Positions 27,190-35,336 of a stretch of DNA of 64,000 bases are shown here, in pieces. The notes beneath the pieces were generated by a model. That model saw nothing but the letters and a program-made list of their open reading frames with translations. It was not told the origin of the DNA and did not search any database. This DNA is from Streptomyces sp. NBC_00271 (GTDB lineage Bacteria; Actinomycetota; Actinomycetes; Streptomycetales; Streptomycetaceae): contig NZ_CP108070.1 in NCBI RefSeq assembly GCF_036178845.1, positions 9,362,001 through 9,426,000 of the forward strand, read 5' to 3'. The position numbers and the translations under genes were made by a program. Positions within the stretch are counted from its first letter, which is position 1, and each line of letters begins with the position of its first letter.

Positions 27190-27681
27190 TCACGGCCGGG
27201 CGTCGCCCCAGGCGCGCAGACGGCGCTGGCTGTCGCAGTCGGGCCAGCCGCTGTCGTGCGGGAAACGCCCGCCGGTGGCGCGCAGGTCGTTGAGGACCTG
27301 CAGTAGGTCCTGCTCGCCGTCCAGGGCGGTGTCGACGTAGCCGTTTCCGCAGGTGCAGGGCGCGATGAGGGTGAGGACGCCCTGTTCCTGGTCGCCGTCG
27401 CTGGAGTGGTGCAGCCACAGGCTGCCGTCCAGATAGGCGACGGCGCACGGCTCCAGTCCGGCTCCGGCCAAGGCGGGCCGGCCGCTCCAGTCGTCGTGGT
27501 CCAGGACCTTGCCGAGGGTGTCGGGGTAGACGCTCCACACGTGGTCCAGGGCGGCCGTCTCTGCATCGTCGCGCTGTTCGTCCTCGCCCACCGTGCCGAT
27601 CGCAAGGGCGAGGTCGAAGAGGACGGCGAGCGGCGAGTCCGCGCCGGCGGCGACGGTGGGCGGGGTGAAGGTCTCGGTCAC
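27190..27681 (-). CDS. hypothetical protein of accessory gene set
   Basis: The 163-residue product begins at GTG 27681, set by an AAGGAG site seven bases upstream. It has an acidic helical N-terminal half, then GSLWLHHSSDGDQEQGVLTL, a CTCGNG Cys pair, and the tail GGRFPHDSGWPDCDSQRRL. The Cys positions could bind zinc. Related tail sequence appears near 25190. No family recognised. Confidence 0.6.
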   Translation of the reverse strand: MTETFTPPTVAAGADSPLAVLFDLALAIGTVGEDEQRDDAETAALDHVWSVYPDTLGKVLDHDDWSGRPALAGAGLEPCAVAYLDGSLWLHHSSDGDQEQGVLTLIAPCTCGNGYVDTALDGEQDLLQVLNDLRATGGRFPHDSGWPDCDSQRRLRAWGDARP

Positions 27682-27779
27682 GTGCAGCTCCTTCGGGTGT
27701 TCCGGGCGACCGGGCTGTCCGGTCCTCCGCGCCGTCCCCGGCCAGCGCAACAGGCTGGTCGGGGCGGCACGGGGAGCCG

Positions 27780-28070
27780 TCAGGCGGCTAGACGGTGCGT
27801 GGCCGGGGAGGCCATGACGGTGTCGGGGCTGGGCTCGAAGCCCTGGTGGCACGGGTCGCACACGCCCTGAGTCCGCAGCGGGAGGCAGAAGTAGTACCGG
27901 CGCCTGCACCGGGGACATGTGCTCCTTGCGGCCATCGCCTGGTCCAGGGCCTGCTCCTGGAGCGTCGGGATGCGTTTGGGCGTTGCCAGATCGACACGGA
28001 GCAGGAAGCCCCGTGTGGGGTGGTGCACGCCTGGTCGGGCCTGTACGAGCAGTACTTGCAGCGCAGACAC
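27780..28070 (-). pseudogene. RRQRL-type zinc-binding protein, truncated and frameshifted
   Basis: The in-frame C-terminal part reads LLRVDLATPKRIPTLQEQAL, ARSTCPRCRRRYYFCLPLRT and GVCDPCHQG, the zinc ribbon of the RRQRL-motif family that is common on Streptomyces integrative elements. Upstream of about 28010 the matching residues (LRCKYCSYRPDQACTTP) lie in a different frame. The N-terminal RRQRL segment is absent. A second broken copy is at 39509-39896. Confidence 0.65.
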
Positions 28071-28225
28071 CTCAGGCATCCAACTCGTCAAGCCGCGCTG
28101 TGTGGGTGCTTGGGGAATCGAACACCATCGGTTCGTTGTCTTGGCTTGCGCGTGGATCTCTGATCGCGCAAAAGTTCGACTGACGCGCAGTTCAAGGTTT
28201 GTTGCGGCAGGACGGGGACAGACAG

Positions 28226-28765
28226 GTGTGCAGCACGGATCTGGCCGCCAAGGAGACGGCGATAACTCGATTCCTTCAGGACTACCCGCAGGCGGTCGAG
28301 GCTGGCCGTGGTCATCCCGCCCTCCGCGGGTGTGAGGATGTCCGCTGGTCCGAGTTCCCGGAGTGCCCGGCAGCGATCCCGGTGCTGTTGCACGGTCTTC
28401 TCGATCAGGATGCCGCGCCAGAGGCCAAGCGCGTACTCACCAACTCGGTTCTCGACAGCGTCAGGGAGATGAACCTGGCTGTGCCGACAGTGCTGCCGTT
28501 CCTGTTCCGTCTTGCAGGCGACCCGCGGGTTCCTGTGCAGTCCGGCCTGCTGGATCTCCTGGTCTCGATCGCTGGATTCTCCGAGCCGATCGACGGACGC
28601 AACGAAGCTATGGTGCGCTGGTTCGGCAGTGACAGCGATCATCCCGAGCGTGAACAGTGCCGGGCTGTGTTTACGGAGCACGCGAGCGTAGTGGCGATGT
28701 TGGCGGAGGAACTGCCCCGTCCTGACGATCGAGCGAAGCTTCGGCAGGCTGCCGGACTCGTGTGA
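28226..28765 (+). CDS. conserved hypothetical, HEAT-like
   Basis: About 179 residues from GTG 28226 (a TTG at 28199 is also possible). The sequence PQAVEAGRGHPALRGCEDVR and WSEFPECPAAIPVLLHGL, then FLFRLAGDPRVPVQSGLLDL, is a recurring actinobacterial protein type built of helical pairs like HEAT repeats. It ends just 10 bases before the stop of the convergent IS110 remnant, so the insertion landed at or beyond its 3' end. No function is known. Confidence 0.6.
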   Translation: MCSTDLAAKETAITRFLQDYPQAVEAGRGHPALRGCEDVRWSEFPECPAAIPVLLHGLLDQDAAPEAKRVLTNSVLDSVREMNLAVPTVLPFLFRLAGDPRVPVQSGLLDLLVSIAGFSEPIDGRNEAMVRWFGSDSDHPEREQCRAVFTEHASVVAMLAEELPRPDDRAKLRQAAGLV

Positions 28766-28775
28766 GTTCCCGCGT

Positions 28776-29218
28776 TCAGGCCGCTTCGACGACCGCGGGT
28801 GGTGCCGAAGGGAAGGCGACGGCCTCGTCGAAGAGCTGTCCGTGCAGGAGGCAGTGGTAGAGCTGGCCGAGCATGCGGTTGAAGAGGTTGCGCTGGGCGG
28901 CGGCGTGCCAGTCTCCGTGGTCGTCACGGCGGCGCCTGTAGTGGGCCTTGGCGCCGGGTGAGGCGGTTATGGAGGCGAAGGCCCAGAGGACGGTCCGCCC
29001 TTCACATCCCATTAGGTAACCGGCGTGGTTGAGCCGGTCGTTCGTCACCCAGCGCCGGGTGATGCTCGACTTCTTGCCGGAGGCCCTGGTGATGGGCGAG
29101 GCGCCGGCGTATGCCTTCAGGCCGCGAGCGTCCGCGAAGCGGGCCTTGTCGTCGTCGATCTCGGCGAGCACCCGGGCGCCGAGCTGGACGCCGAGGCCGG
29201 GAAAGCTGAGGATGATCT
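28776..29218 (-). pseudogene. IS110-family transposase, C-terminal exon (cut by intron)
   Basis: The minus-strand frame gives EIILSFPGLGVQLGARVLAE, KARFADARGLKAYAGASPI and TRASGKKSSITRRWVTND, then a tail close to the copy at 3142-4385. It ends at 29218 where the group II intron begins. Joining 29218 to 31641 restores HPDAEIILSFPGLG exactly. Confidence 0.88.
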
Positions 29219-29756
29219 GTGCGCCGTGAGGCGCTTCGTTGTATCCCCGACGCAGTTGGGAGGAACTCAGAGGAATGTTCTTGGGTCACCTGGCTTACCT
29301 GGACGCGAAAGCGCGAGGGGACAATCGCATGCCAGGAAAGCGGTGGTCACCTGGAGGCGTTCAGGGTGAGGTGCCGCGAGACCCGCGCGATATGGCCAAG
29401 GCTGGATTGCTTGAAGTCCAATCTCCAAAGAGGTGTAAAGCTGTCACGCCCGCCGGAACAACGCCTGTTACCGACGCCGCGCCATGCCCCGGCATAGAGA
29501 TCAGGCTGAGGCAGCCTCTGTGGCGCGGGGCGCCGCCCAACGAGGGTGGTCAAGGAGATGAGTGGGCGGCCTACGTCGTGCTCGACACGTACAGCGAAGA
29601 CGTACCACGGGATCACCTACAGGGCGCGCGCCCCATGGTGACGGAGTGCCCGTAGTAGTCGCGGAAGTTTCGATCCGCCAAGGAGCCCGGGAAAGCCGGA
29701 GCACAAGGCGAAGGGGCACAGGTGAAAGGGATGTCCAGTGAAGGGAGGTATGCGTA

Positions 29757-31568
29757 ATGCAGAATGCCGAAACGGTACTGGACGTCATTCGAGAGCGTGG
29801 CAGGAAGGGACTGCCACTGGAAAGGCTGTATAGGAAGCTGTTCAACCCGCAGCTATTCCTGATGGCTTACGGGCGCATCTACTCGAACAGAGGGGCGATG
29901 ACGCCGGGAGTCACCGGAGAAACCGTGGACGGCATGTCGCTGGCCAAAATAGACGCGATCATCGGGCGCCTACGCTCGGAGTCGTATCGCTGGTCGGCGG
30001 TGAAGCGGGTTTATATACCGAAGAAAGTCGGGAGGCGGCCTCTGGGCCTACCTCCATGGTCGGACAAGCTGGTCGCCGAGGTTGTGCGGCTCCTGCTGGA
30101 CGCCTACTACGACGTCCAGTTCTCCGATCATTCCCACGGATTCCGCTCCGGCCGGGGATGCCACACCGCGTTACGCGAGGTGGTCAATACCTGGAAGGGG
30201 ACGCACTGGTTCATCGAAGGGGACATCTCCGACTGCTTCGGCAGCCTGGACCACGAGGTCATGCTCGCGATCCTGGCGGAGAAGATCCACGATGGCCGGT
30301 TCCTGCGGCTGGTCGGTCACATGCTGAAGGCCGGGTATCTGGAGGACTGGAAGTGGAACGCCACCTTGAGTGGCGCCCCACAGGGCGGGGTGGCCTCGCC
30401 TGTCCTGTGCAACATCTACCTGGACCGACTTGACCAGTTCGTGGAACAGCATCTGATCCCGGACTACACCCGCGGGAGGCGTCGTCGTCCCTATCCGCCC
30501 TACCGAGACATCGAGAACCGGATCGACACGGCGAAACGGCGTGGGGACCTGGGAACGTTGCACGCGCTTCGGCGTGAGCGCCGTCTCCTGCCCAGCCAGG
30601 ACCCGGACGATCCCGGCTACCGGCGCCTTCGGTACGTGCGGTACTGCGATGACTTTCTCCTGGGGTTTGCCGGTCCCAAGCACGAGGCCGAGGAGATCAA
30701 GTCCCAGATCCGTACGTTCCTGCGTGACGAACTCAGGCTGGAACTTTCTGAGTCGAAGACGCTGATCACGCATGCCTCCAGCCAGGCGGCACACTTCCTC
30801 GGCTATGAGGTCAAATCCCAGCATGCCGACACGAAGATCACCGCCGGACGCCGAGCGGTGAACGGCGAAATTGGGCTCTACGTGCCGATGGCCGTCATCC
30901 GGGATCGGTGTGCTCGCTATATGCAGCGGGGCAAGCCCTGGCACCGCAACATGCTCCTGCACGATGCCGACTTCACCATCGTCGACAAGTACGGAGCGGA
31001 GTATCGGGGCATCGTCCAGTACTACCTGATGGCACAGAACGTGTGCCGCCTGAGCCGCCTGCGCTGGGTCATGACAGTTTCCTTACTCAGGACCCTGGCT
31101 GCGAAACACGACTCCACCGTCAACAAGATGGTGCGCAAGTACAAGGCGACCGTCGATACTCCTGACGGACCGAGAAGGTGCTTCGCAGTCGTGGTGCAGC
31201 GCGAGGACGGCAGGAAGCCACTGGTCGCCCGCTTCGGCGGAGTCACTCTGCGGCGGCAACACACCACCGTTATGTCCGACGTCCAGCCGGTCATGGGGAA
31301 TCGGAAAAACGAGCTGATTCGTCGGCTCCTTGCCGGACGCTGTGAGATGTGCGAGGCAACGACAGGGCTGCAAGTCCACCACGTCAGGAAGCTCGCAGAC
31401 CTCAAGCGACCAGGCCGACCGGACCCGGGTCCGTGGATTCGCCAGATGGCAGAACGCAGGCGCAAAACCCTCGTGGTTTGCCAAAAATGCCACCAGCGCA
31501 TCCACGCGGGACGGGCCACAGTCTCCACTCGGAATCGATCACCGGAGAGCCGTGTACTGGGAAACTAG
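29757..31568 (+). CDS. ltrA: group II intron reverse transcriptase/maturase with HNH domain
   Basis: The 603-residue protein has RT domains with SGAPQGGVASPVLCNIYLD and the active-site box RYCDDFLLGF (about 295-303), a maturase X region with a basic middle, and a C-terminal HNH endonuclease with CEMCEATTGLQVHHVRKLADL-type start (trimmed) and VCQKCHQRIHAG. All catalytic signatures are intact. The ATG at 29757 follows GGGAGG by eight bases. The frame runs 22 bases into domain V before stopping, which couples the last codons to the ribozyme. It should support splicing and retrohoming of its own intron. Confidence 0.93.
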   Translation: MQNAETVLDVIRERGRKGLPLERLYRKLFNPQLFLMAYGRIYSNRGAMTPGVTGETVDGMSLAKIDAIIGRLRSESYRWSAVKRVYIPKKVGRRPLGLPPWSDKLVAEVVRLLLDAYYDVQFSDHSHGFRSGRGCHTALREVVNTWKGTHWFIEGDISDCFGSLDHEVMLAILAEKIHDGRFLRLVGHMLKAGYLEDWKWNATLSGAPQGGVASPVLCNIYLDRLDQFVEQHLIPDYTRGRRRRPYPPYRDIENRIDTAKRRGDLGTLHALRRERRLLPSQDPDDPGYRRLRYVRYCDDFLLGFAGPKHEAEEIKSQIRTFLRDELRLELSESKTLITHASSQAAHFLGYEVKSQHADTKITAGRRAVNGEIGLYVPMAVIRDRCARYMQRGKPWHRNMLLHDADFTIVDKYGAEYRGIVQYYLMAQNVCRLSRLRWVMTVSLLRTLAAKHDSTVNKMVRKYKATVDTPDGPRRCFAVVVQREDGRKPLVARFGGVTLRRQHTTVMSDVQPVMGNRKNELIRRLLAGRCEMCEATTGLQVHHVRKLADLKRPGRPDPGPWIRQMAERRRKTLVVCQKCHQRIHAGRATVSTRNRSPESRVLGN

Positions 31569-31580
31569 TCCGCACGGTTC
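31547..31580 (+). ncRNA. group II intron domain V
   Basis: This 34-nt hairpin starts GAGCCGTGTAC and ends CCGCACGGTTC with a central GGGAAACTAG-type loop, matching the conserved domain V that carries the catalytic triad and metal sites. It is followed by a domain VI stem ending in GGCCTACTTCAC. Confidence 0.88.
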
Positions 31581-31640
31581 GGGAAGGGGCCGTCGGAAAA
31601 GGACCCGAGCCATGGGTACCTCGTCGGCGGCCTACTTCAC

Positions 31641-32060
31641 CAGCGTCCGGGTGCTGAGGAAAAGCCTCTTCGACCGCCTCAGCGAGGTCGTCAGCAGCGG
31701 TGCAGGCGGCCTCCAACTGGACCAGGAGCGCGAGCATTTGCTTGCCCACCGCGTCCTCGACCAGCGGCGGCTGGTGAGCGTAGTCCTCGCGGAAGACGTC
31801 GCGGAGCCGCTCGGCCTCGGCCGTGATGCCGCGCTTGCGGCCGGCCCGCTTGAGCGCAGCCTCTAACTGCGTGCGGGTCAGCCGCGCGGCCCGGGTCGGA
31901 GTCGGGGCCGTCTTCAAAAGCTCCTGGGCCTCCGGCCGGCACAGGCCGTTGCGCCAGGGCTCGAAGGCCGCCAGGGCGGCCGGGTAGTACTCCCGCAGCA
32001 GCGAACGGAGCTGGTTGGACAGCTGCTGCCGGTTCCACAACGAGTCCTGCTGAGCACGGG
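31641..32060 (-). pseudogene. IS110-family transposase, middle part upstream of intron
   Basis: The frame reads RAQQDSLWNRQQLSNQLRSL, LREYYPAALAAFEPW, KRAGRKRGITAEAERLRDVF and ends HPDA at the intron border. This is the central helical region of an IS110 transposase. The N-terminal DEDD domain (about 120 residues) is missing above 32060, so the element was already truncated or later rearranged. Confidence 0.8.
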
Positions 32061-32278
32061 AACGCACCCCGGCGCGGTCGGCGCCCCGGTAGTGGTCGCG
32101 GCGCTCTTCGAGGGCGTCGGTGGGGGAAGAATCCCCAGGGCCTGGCCTTCTCGCAGTCGATCCTGTAATCGGGCCGGCCTTCGACATGGAGTGGACCTGC
32201 GAACCGATCCGGTTGGCGAAGTCCTCACGCCAGCCGACATCGCGGCCGTCGAGTGGTGCCGGAGCGGGGCCGGTCACG

Positions 32279-32899
32279 TCAGGGATGGACAGCCGCGATC
32301 TCGGCGGCCTTCTCCTCCGTCGGGCCGATACCCGTGTCGCTGCTCATGACGCGTATCAGCCGTCCTCCTGAATCCGTTTTCACGCCGCTCACGATCATGT
32401 CGACGACCTGCTCGCCCTGTTGCCCGCCGACCTGCTCGACTCCATTGAGGCGTATCTCTGTTCTGCCTGACCGGGTGTCGGCCACCGTGACGTCATACTC
32501 CAACGATGTCGAGTCGTATCCCATGGTGAGGCGGGGGCAGGCTTCCGCGGCGTTCTTCAGGTGGGAAGAGAGGTTGCCCGGGTCCGGGACATCGGGTTGG
32601 TCGATGACCAAGAGGTAGGAGCCGGTTGCGGAATTACGGAATCCGAACGAGCGCGCATCGGCGCCGTTGGCCTGGTTCAGCAGCTGGAACAGGTCCTGGC
32701 ATGCCACCGGGCGGATATCCCGGGTCTGGGATTCCATACCTTCGATCACTGGTTCTTCGACCCACCCGGTTGCCGCCAATTCCTGAGCCATTGACCGCTC
32801 GGCGGATTCGGCGGTTTTGACGGAGCAGCCCGCAACCGCAACCGAAACTGCACAAAGCGACAGAGCGAGGCAGGTCAGTAGCCTTTCATTGCCCGCCAC
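32279..32899 (-). CDS. putative lipoprotein
   Basis: The 206-residue product has a hydrophobic leader LLTCLALSLCAVSVAVAGC with lipobox VAGC and acylated Cys at residue 25. The mature part is soluble, with SFGFRNSATGSYLLVIDQPD and a C-terminal VSGVKTDSGGRLIRVM, and would be anchored outside the membrane. Its start lies 25 bases inside the preceding gene, suggesting coupled translation in a three-gene minus-strand operon. The family is not recognised. Confidence 0.65.
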   Translation of the reverse strand: MAGNERLLTCLALSLCAVSVAVAGCSVKTAESAERSMAQELAATGWVEEPVIEGMESQTRDIRPVACQDLFQLLNQANGADARSFGFRNSATGSYLLVIDQPDVPDPGNLSSHLKNAAEACPRLTMGYDSTSLEYDVTVADTRSGRTEIRLNGVEQVGGQQGEQVVDMIVSGVKTDSGGRLIRVMSSDTGIGPTEEKAAEIAAVHP

Positions 32900-33201
32900 A
32901 CAGGCCCCAGATACTCGGAGAGTTCGGATTCTTCGCGCCGCGCCAATTCGACCAGTTCGGAATTCCGGAGGGCACCCTCTCCGGACGTCATGATCTCCTG
33001 CACTTCGTCGGCCATCGGTAGCATCTCCGGTGAGAGCGACACAGCCGCCGAGTCCTCCACTTCCTCCTCCGAGCGGAGGAAGTGAAGGATCAGCGCGGCC
33101 AACGCGACATCTCTGACCTCGAGTTGCTCTGCGTCCCGAAGCCTGGCGACCTCCTGAGCCGTGACCATGAGGTCGCGCGCATCGGCCGTCATGTGTCTCA
33201 T
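32875..33201 (-). CDS. small helical hypothetical protein
   Basis: The 108-residue protein is acidic, soluble and all-helical: DLMVTAQEVARLRDAEQLE, DVALAALILHFLRSEEEVED, ELARREESELSEYLG. It starts 8 bases after the secreted protein gene and overlaps the lipoprotein gene by 25 bases. A cytoplasmic accessory to the two exported proteins is possible (inference). No family is recognised. Confidence 0.6.
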   Translation of the reverse strand: MRHMTADARDLMVTAQEVARLRDAEQLEVRDVALAALILHFLRSEEEVEDSAAVSLSPEMLPMADEVQEIMTSGEGALRNSELVELARREESELSEYLGPVWRAMKGY

Positions 33202-33208
33202 TGCGCCC

Positions 33209-33649
33209 CTAGTGCACTCGTGTCAGCGTGCGGACCGGCGAATAGTATGTCGGCAGCGACCATATGTTGCCATGCTGCCCGAAGTGGGTGCCCTTGGTGC
33301 GGTACTTCCAGGTGCCCGGCCGCTTCAGGGTGTCATCGTTCACTTGGATGACCGGACCTTTGTTGTGGCTGACGATCGGGTCGCCACGGTCCTTCCATGA
33401 GCGGTCATAGATCTGAATGTGCGCCTGCGTGTTGGCCTCGTCAAGCTTGTCCGTGCACCTGACCCGGACGAAACCTTTCACCGTCACACTGTTCGGCGCC
33501 CACGGTGTTCCCACGTTCTTGTCCCACGAGCAGGTGATTACATGAAGTGGGCCGACCTCGGCGGCCACAGCCATCGGTGCCGGTCCGACAACGACGATGC
33601 CGAGAGCGAGCGGCGAAAACAACGCGGCAGCTCTCATCCGTGTACGCAT
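33209..33649 (-). CDS. small secreted protein
   Basis: The 146-residue precursor has a classic Sec signal peptide (RTRMR start, hydrophobic core, cut after AVA near residue 29). The mature part is beta-rich with two Cys (VITCSWDKN and VRVRCTDKL), probably a disulfide, and TWKYRTKGTHFGQHGNIWS. It is the first gene of the operon with the helical protein and the lipoprotein. Such trios of secreted protein, linker protein and lipoprotein suggest a small cell-surface system of unknown purpose. Confidence 0.65.
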   Translation of the reverse strand: MRTRMRAAALFSPLALGIVVVGPAPMAVAAEVGPLHVITCSWDKNVGTPWAPNSVTVKGFVRVRCTDKLDEANTQAHIQIYDRSWKDRGDPIVSHNKGPVIQVNDDTLKRPGTWKYRTKGTHFGQHGNIWSLPTYYSPVRTLTRVH

Positions 33650-34109
33650 GAATAGGTTCCCCGTTTCCCCGTTTCGACACGAGGGGAGTAGTTGCCCCTG
33701 GCCGGGCGAGCCCCTCGTAGCTGCTTAGGAGACTATGACCAACTCCCAATGGTCACAGGTGATTACTGAAATTCGGAACATGGTCAAAAAATGAACAAGG
33801 TGAACAAAGGGAGGTCAACCACGAGTCGGCGGGGCAGAGCTTCGGCGTGAAGCCCTGGGTTCGGGACCTGTCGGGCCGAGTCGCGGGTGTCAACGCGGTG
33901 GCCAGAGTCCATCCACACACCCGGAACTGGCCCCAGGGCTCGTGTCGGCGACATCCAGTACGTGTCAGCGAGCGGCAAGCCCCGGTATGACCGCGATGGC
34001 CCGACGGCCTTCGTACTGGTCAGGTGCCTCTTTGGTCGGAGCACAGGACAAGGCGAAGGCTGTGTTCACGTCCGGGAAATCCTCGTACGGGCGATCACGT
34101 TCGGAGCAG
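33650..34109. other. no gene supported
   Basis: This stretch has a less GC-rich patch near 33730-33820, which could hold the promoter of the minus-strand secreted-protein operon, and then GC-rich sequence whose open frames lack convincing codon use. I see no known motif. Confidence 0.4.
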
Positions 34110-34344
34110 AGGGTCCTCGGCGGAACCGGAGGGCGAGCGGCCCAGCACCAATGAGGTCCCTTGGCGGCCGGATGCCACTGTGGACCTGGCCGCGAACCTG
34201 ACGAGGAGCGATCTCGTGATGGACCGACGCGCGGCGACCCGTGCCCTGGCCGGGGCCGCCATCACCGGCGCCGCCCTGCTCGATCCCCTGGAAGGATGGC
34301 TCCAGCCTGCGGGCTCCGCCGCCCGGCCAAGGCAGATCTCATGA
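34110..34344 (+). pseudogene. XRE-family regulator fragment
   Basis: The frame VDLAANLTRSDLVMDRRAAT, RALAGAAITGAALLDPLEGW matches the linker just after the HTH of a Streptomyces XRE-regulator family in which this MDRRAA...LDPLEGWL stretch is well conserved. Both the HTH upstream and the sensor part downstream are missing. It is convergent with and abuts the integrase remnant. Confidence 0.6.
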
Positions 34345-34366
34345 TCGAGCCGGTTTGGCCTGCGGA

Positions 34367-34781
34367 TGCGTAGTCGTCCTGCGGACCGGTCGAGGTCGTC
34401 GAGGAGGATTTCGGCGACTTGCTTGGGACGAACCGCATAGACAGCCATCAGGACGAGAGCGAGTCTGTCTTTGGCGCCGCAGGCCTGGTTCAGCAGTCCT
34501 CTGAGCCGGTCCGATGGAATGGGCCGGGGGACCCTGACTGGGGTGGTGAGATGCACGTTCCTGGCCGGATCGCGGAAGATTCGACGCTCGCGTCGCAGGG
34601 CTCGGAACAGCGAGCGCAGTGAGGTGAACACCGAGTAGTTGACGGCCGCTGCCTTCACCTCCTGCTCAGTCACCTCGCTGAGCGAGGCGAGGTACTCCCA
34701 GGCTCCAAGGACGGCCAGCAGGGCCTCGCTGCGCGTCACCCGCCTCACCTCGCGGCGGCGCCGCTTCCTGGCGTGCGGCAT
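34367..34781 (-). pseudogene. tyrosine integrase fragment
   Basis: After MPHARKRRRREVRRV the frame becomes an integrase core-binding segment: NYSVFTSLRSLFRALRRERR, IFRDPARNVHLTTPV, then LALVLMAVYAVRPKQVAEIL and RIRRPNR, where the first catalytic Arg region (VRPKQ) appears. Similarity ends at about 34367 and the His, Arg and Tyr of the active site are missing. Its ATG overlaps the stop of the 35-residue ORF (TAATG). Confidence 0.65.
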
Positions 34782-34888
34782 TACTGCCTCCAGGTGCCGG
34801 GCAGCCGGGCGGGGCGCTGCGGGTAGCGGGGGCCGGGCCGCTGCGGGCGGGGCCGGCCTATCCGGCGGCGCGGGCGGGGGATGAGCAC
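34781..34888 (-). CDS. 35-residue Arg/Pro-rich peptide, copy A
   Basis: GTG 34888 starts MLIPRPRRRIGRPRPQRPG, a very basic 35-residue peptide. An almost identical ORF of exactly the same length lies at 39374-39481 on the other strand, with the first 23 residues identical and 28 of 35 overall. Both have GGAG-type sites before CCTGCCC and then the GTG, and both stop codons overlap a following ATG. This conservation argues for real translation. It could bind nucleic acid (inference). Confidence 0.6.
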   Translation of the reverse strand: MLIPRPRRRIGRPRPQRPGPRYPQRPARLPGTWRQ

Positions 34889-34990
34889 GGGCAGGTTCTC
34901 CAGCAGGTCGGTGGCAGGGACGGCCGCGCCCCGTCGGCGGTGTTGCTGTCCGGCGGGGCGCGGTGGTGCTGTGCGGCTGGTGGGCCGCGG

Positions 34991-35224
34991 CTACGGGGCG
35001 TCGTCGGGGGCCGCCGTGGTGGGCGACGTCGTGGCCGACGGGCTCTGGGACGGGGTGTTGGCCTGCCCGTCCGCGCTGGCGTGGGAGCCGAGGACCACAG
35101 CGAGGATGGCCGCGGCGATCAGCACGAGACGCATCAGGAGCGGCATCTTCGGCTTGGCGGGGGCGGTGGGCTGCGTGGGTATGAACCAGCCCTGCACCGG
35201 CTTCGGCGGGGTGTTCTGCGGCAT
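34991..35224 (-). CDS. small single-pass membrane protein
   Basis: The 77-residue product has a Pro-rich start QNTPPKPVQGWFIPTQP, one membrane helix (about 31-47, LMRLVLIAAAILAVVLG) and a Ser/Thr/Pro-rich outer tail. It lies upstream of the 35-residue ORF in the same direction, as the different one-pass protein at 39109 does for copy B. Probably a membrane-anchored component of the accessory gene set. Confidence 0.6.
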   Translation of the reverse strand: MPQNTPPKPVQGWFIPTQPTAPAKPKMPLLMRLVLIAAAILAVVLGSHASADGQANTPSQSPSATTSPTTAAPDDAP

Positions 35225-35336
35225 GACGAACCTCCTTGCGGATCCGCGGCGTTGGGGTGGTGCGCGGGCCGGTCGGCCTGTCCAGCCCTCGCCAACCCGG
35301 GACGGGTGGGCGAGGGCCAGGCGGAGCGACCGGAGG

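Larger units (their letters stand above)
29219..31640 (+). mobile_element. group II intron, 2,422 nt, antisense in an IS110 transposase
   Basis: The 5' end is GTGCGCC, matching the GUGYG consensus. The 3' end is CTACTTCAC, with a branch-point-like A seven bases from the end. Domain V lies at 31547-31580 and the ORF at 29757-31568. Boundaries are fixed independently because removal of 29219-31640 rejoins the host transposase in frame at HPDAEII. A six-base candidate EBS1 (AGATCA at 29498-29503) is complementary to TGATCT, the last six bases of the 5' exon. The intron is on the plus strand and the host gene on the minus strand, so splicing cannot repair the transposase mRNA. Confidence 0.9.

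Noticed and set aside
28405..28602. Minus-strand small ORF inside the HEAT-like gene
   Set aside because: The plus-strand gene has coherent helical repeats and better codon use. The minus frame is Ser/Arg-rich shadow.
31402..32277. Treating the 291-codon frame as one protein
   Set aside because: Its end crosses the group II intron border, and its first 70 or so residues are not IS110-like. Only the central part is transposase.
33887..34201. Plus-strand ORF of 104 codons
   Set aside because: Composition is poor, there is no motif, and it overlaps the frame of the XRE fragment. It looks like chance.
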